Below, piece after piece: positions 4,780-6,722 of a DNA stretch of 6,722 nt. A program made the translations under genes and the position numbers. Position 1 is the stretch's first letter. Each line of letters opens with the position of its first letter. The notes below the pieces were generated by a model. It ran no database searches and was not told the DNA's origin. It worked only from the letters and a program-made list of their open reading frames with translations. Origin of the DNA: Chloroflexota bacterium (lineage in GTDB: Bacteria > Chloroflexota > Limnocylindria > Limnocylindrales > CSP1-4); the NCBI GenBank assembly GCA_021789355.1, contig JAJYJR010000328.1:1-6722 (forward strand), read 5' to 3'.

Positions 4780-5672
4780 GTCTCGCGGGGTTGCCGCCGG
4801 GCGGGTTGCCGCCGGGAAGGCTGGGCACGACCAGGATCGGGCGCGAGACGTTCGCGTGGGGCGCACGCACCTACGTGATGGGCATCGTCAACGTGACCCC
4901 GGATTCGTTCAGCGGCGACGGCCTGTTGCGCGCCGTCGCCGAACCTGGCCCGTCCGTCGTCGCCCAGGCGCGCCGCATGGTCGAGGAGGGCGCCGATCTG
5001 CTCGACGTGGGTGGCGAATCCACCAGGCCGGGGCACGAGCCGGTGGACGAGGCGCAGGAGATCGCCCGCGTCGTCCCCGCCGTTCGCGCCATCCGGGAGG
5101 CCCTGCCCGGCCTGCCCATCAGCGTCGACACGACCAAGCCCGCAGTGGCCGAGGCCGCGCTGGATGCCGGCGCCGACTGCATCAACGACATCTGGGGCGT
5201 CGGCCCGTCCGGCGCGCTCGCCCGGATCGCCGCGCAGCGGCACGTCCCGTACGTGCTCATGCACAACCGGGCCGAGGCCCGCTACGAGGACGTCGTGGCG
5301 GAGGTCGTCGCCGACCTGGCGCAGGCGATCGAGCGTGCGGTGGCGGCCGGCGTCCCGCGCGAGGCGATCGTGGTGGACCCGGGGATCGGCTTCGGCAAGA
5401 CCATGGCGCACAACCTCGCGCTGCTGCGCGATCTCGCCGCGCTGCAGGTGCTCCGAAGGCCCATCCTGCTCGGGACGAGTCGCAAGTCCACAATCGGGCA
5501 CGTGCTTGGAGGGGTTGCGGCCGTCGAGCGGATCGAGGGGACGCTGGCCACGACCGCGCTGGGGATCGCGGCCGGGGCGGACATCGTGCGCGTGCACGAT
5601 GTGCGGGAGAACGTGCGAGTCGCCCGGATGTGCGACGCGATCCTGCGAACGCGAGAGGAGGTCGGCGCTTGA
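4776..5672 (+). CDS. folP: Dihydropteroate synthase
   Basis: Condenses 6-hydroxymethyl-7,8-dihydropterin pyrophosphate with p-aminobenzoate to give dihydropteroate; the classical sulfonamide target, cytosolic. 298 residues, slightly longer than the usual 270-285 because of the N-terminus. TIM-barrel motifs appear in order: GIVNVTPDSFSGDG (36-49), DVGGESTRPG (77-86), SVDTTKP (116-122), IND (136-138), MHNR (162-165) where many family members have MHM, DPGIGFGKT (201-209), GTSRKS (233-238) and RVHDV (272-276). All the expected pterin-, phosphate- and pABA-site residues seem present. The ATG overlaps the folC stop (ATGA at 4776-4779) with no strong ribosome site of its own, so it depends on coupling. 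Residues 5-14 are a duplicated GLPPG encoded by two 15-bp repeats, placed before the conserved fold. The 3' end overlaps the folB start by four bases (TTGA). Confidence 0.97.
   Translation: MSLAGLPPGGLPPGRLGTTRIGRETFAWGARTYVMGIVNVTPDSFSGDGLLRAVAEPGPSVVAQARRMVEEGADLLDVGGESTRPGHEPVDEAQEIARVVPAVRAIREALPGLPISVDTTKPAVAEAALDAGADCINDIWGVGPSGALARIAAQRHVPYVLMHNRAEARYEDVVAEVVADLAQAIERAVAAGVPREAIVVDPGIGFGKTMAHNLALLRDLAALQVLRRPILLGTSRKSTIGHVLGGVAAVERIEGTLATTALGIAAGADIVRVHDVRENVRVARMCDAILRTREEVGA
4788..4817 (+). repeat. 15-bp in-frame tandem repeat at the folP 5' end
   Basis: GGTTGCCGCCGGG occurs at 4789 and 4804, 15 bases apart, encoding GLPPG twice. It lies in the variable N-terminus, before the first conserved strand of dihydropteroate synthase. 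Confidence 0.75.
5656..5661 (+). promoter_or_regulatory. Shine-Dalgarno AGGAGG for the folB TTG start
   Basis: A perfect AGGAGG sits inside the last codons of folP, seven bases before TTG 5669-5671. It fixes the start of folB at this TTG, which shares bases with the folP stop codon. Confidence 0.8.
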
Positions 5673-6049
5673 CGGACCGGATCGTGCTCCGGCGGATGGT
5701 CTTCTCGGGCCGGCACGGCTACACCGACGAGGAGCGGGCGCAGCCACAGCCGTTCGAGGTCGACGTGGAGCTGCTGCTCAACCTGCAGCCGGCCGGCATG
5801 GACGACGACCTCGACCGAACGGTCGACTATGGTCGGGCGTTCGAGATCGCGCGGGAGCTCGTGGAGTCGACCAACTTCAAGCTGGTCGAGGCGATCGCCG
5901 AGGGGATCGCGCACGAGCTGCTCCGTGTGCTGCCGGTCAACGAGGTCGGCGTCCGGGTGCGCAAGATGCGGGTGCCGGTGAGCGGGCAGATCGACCACGC
6001 CGAGGTCGAGGTCTGGCGCACGCGCTCGGAGGGCGAGCGGCGGCGTTGA
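5669..6049 (+). CDS. folB: Dihydroneopterin aldolase
   Basis: Cleaves 7,8-dihydroneopterin to 6-hydroxymethyl-7,8-dihydropterin and glycolaldehyde; forms a ring-shaped homo-oligomer in the cytosol. 126 residues, near the family's usual 115-125. The start TTG 5669 has a perfect AGGAGG site and overlaps the folP stop in TTGA. Family landmarks are all in place: FSGRHGYTDEER with the conserved glutamate at 22, VDVEL (31-35), VDYG with the catalytic tyrosine at 54, KLVEAIAE with the pterin-anchoring glutamate at 74, VRVRKMRVPVSG with the catalytic lysine at 99, and AEVEVWR near the end. The C-terminal tail SEGERRR is short and charged. It is the last gene of the folC-folP-folB unit. FolK, which often follows or is fused to FolB, does not follow here; the next 670 bases are repeats. 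Confidence 0.96.
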   Translation: MTDRIVLRRMVFSGRHGYTDEERAQPQPFEVDVELLLNLQPAGMDDDLDRTVDYGRAFEIARELVESTNFKLVEAIAEGIAHELLRVLPVNEVGVRVRKMRVPVSGQIDHAEVEVWRTRSEGERRR

Positions 6050-6111
6050 CCCCGGCGGGCGGCCACCACGCTCGTGCGCCGGCATCCGGAATGTGACCGG
6101 AACGGCCGCTG

Positions 6112-6260
6112 ACCGGCTGGGCTCGGCGGCGCTGACCGGCTGGGCTCGGCGGCGCTGATCTCGCGACCGGCGGCGCGAACCGGCTGGGCTCGGCGGCGCT
6201 GATCTCGCGACCGGCGGCGCGAACCGGCTGGGCTCGGCATCGCTCCGGCTGGGCTCGGCA
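6112..6260. repeat. Composite 23/44/21-bp tandem array downstream of folB
   Basis: CCGGCTGGGCTCGGC occurs at 6113, 6136, 6180, 6224 and 6245 (spacing 23, 44, 44, 21). The two 44-bp units at 6136-6179 and 6180-6223 are identical and combine the short unit with GATCTCGCGACCGGCGGCGC. The final units carry CATCGCT in place of GGCGCT. Mixed periods rule out a protein repeat. The preceding stretch, 6050-6111, shows no gene and no T-rich terminator. Confidence 0.85.
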
Positions 6261-6305
6261 TCGCTCGCCGCTGGATCGGTCTGCCTGCTGGAGTCGGCGT
6301 TGCCG

Positions 6306-6421
6306 TCCGCTGACGCACACCGGGCGCGCATCATCCGCCAGGCGGGCCGGGATCTCCGCTGACGCACACCGGGTGCGCGGCATCCGCAAGGCGGGCCGGA
6401 ATCTCCGCTGACGCACACCAG
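6306..6421. repeat. 49-bp tandem repeat (2.3 copies)
   Basis: TCCGCTGACGCACACC begins units at 6306, 6355 and 6404, exactly 49 bases apart. The two full units are similar along their whole length (both contain GGCGGGCCGGRATC), so there are no unique spacers. The stretch that follows, 6422-6599, has no convincing gene, RNA or repeat. Confidence 0.85.
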
Positions 6422-6599
6422 GTGAGCACTACGTGGCCAGCGACGTGCGCGGTGACGGGAGACAGGCCCTGCGCCCGCTCATCCACGCACGGATGTGCCC
6501 GACTACCGCGTCTCCGACCTGCTCCGGATCGCGCCGACCGCGCGTAAGGCTCCCCCAGCGTGCGATAGCGCCAAACCGCCGCACCGGTCGGCCGCCGGC

Positions 6600-6712
6600 C
6601 CGACCGCCGCCCGAACGCCGGGAAGGCGCCCGTGCGCTCGCCCCGTGCGCTCGCCCCGACCGCCCTCCGACCGCCGCCCGAACGCCGGGAAGGCGCCCGT
6701 GCGCTCGCCCCG
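6600..6712. repeat. 46-bp identical repeat, 67-bp period, at window end
   Basis: Bases 6600-6645 and 6667-6712 are identical over 46 bases, beginning CCGACCGCCGCCCGAACGCC. Between them GTGCGCTCGCCCC is duplicated with a 13-base period (6632 and 6645). Each copy holds a small stem, CGCC-GGGAA-GGCG. The array may continue beyond the window. Confidence 0.85.
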
Positions 6713-6722
6713 ACCGCCTCGC

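Noticed and set aside
6050..6111. Intrinsic terminator after folB
   Set aside because: GC-rich inverted strings such as CCGGCATCCGG exist, but there is no strong stem and no T tract.
6306..6421. CRISPR-like regular spacing of 49 bases
   Set aside because: The whole 49-bp unit is conserved, with no unique spacers, and there are no cas genes; it is a plain tandem repeat.
6422..6599. Possible gene fragment (for example VPDYRVSDLLRIAPTARK in one plus frame)
   Set aside because: Too short, no start with a ribosome site, no recognisable family; could be chance.

Overview
The window is very GC-rich bacterial chromosomal DNA. Its start codons are GTG, TTG or ATG, its -10 boxes are of the TANNNT type, and one gene looks leaderless. 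Together with PASTA-domain and Ig-like surface proteins and a folC-folP-folB gene order, this fits a high-GC Gram-positive-like or Chloroflexota-type bacterium. The placement rests on style only; no taxonomic marker is present.

Layout: (1) 1-192, the 3' end of a PASTA-domain surface protein with a proline-rich tail, its stop codon lying inside the first unit of a tandem repeat. (2) 188-428, an intergenic 38/39-bp repeat array. (3) 500-760, a small eight-cysteine zinc-ribbon protein on the + strand, probably leaderless. (4) 761-1315, non-coding, with 48-bp and 74-bp direct repeats and a degenerate repeat family. (5) 1316-2500 on the - strand, a single-pass membrane protein with about three Ig-like domains outside the cell. 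(6) 2501-2647, a divergent control region. (7) 2648-3067, a small four-cysteine protein, best started at a TTG with a strong Shine-Dalgarno. (8) 3112-6049, a compact folate operon folC-folP-folB joined by 4-base stop/start overlaps. (9) 6050-6722, no gene, but three successive tandem-repeat arrays.

The three fol genes cover successive parts of folate synthesis. FolB makes 6-hydroxymethyl-dihydropterin from dihydroneopterin, FolP joins the pyrophosphorylated pterin to p-aminobenzoate, and FolC adds glutamate. The pyrophosphokinase (FolK) between FolB and FolP, and the GTP cyclohydrolase, are not in the window.

The most unusual property is pervasive short tandem duplication. Every intergenic stretch over 300 bp carries arrays. 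In-frame duplications with periods that are multiples of three also sit inside coding regions: 27 bp in the PASTA tail, 18 bp in the middle of folC, 18/21 bp near the folC 3' end and 15 bp at the folP 5' end. I see no defence system, CRISPR array, transposase, tRNA or rRNA. The core content is ordinary metabolism plus two small cysteine-rich proteins of unknown role.
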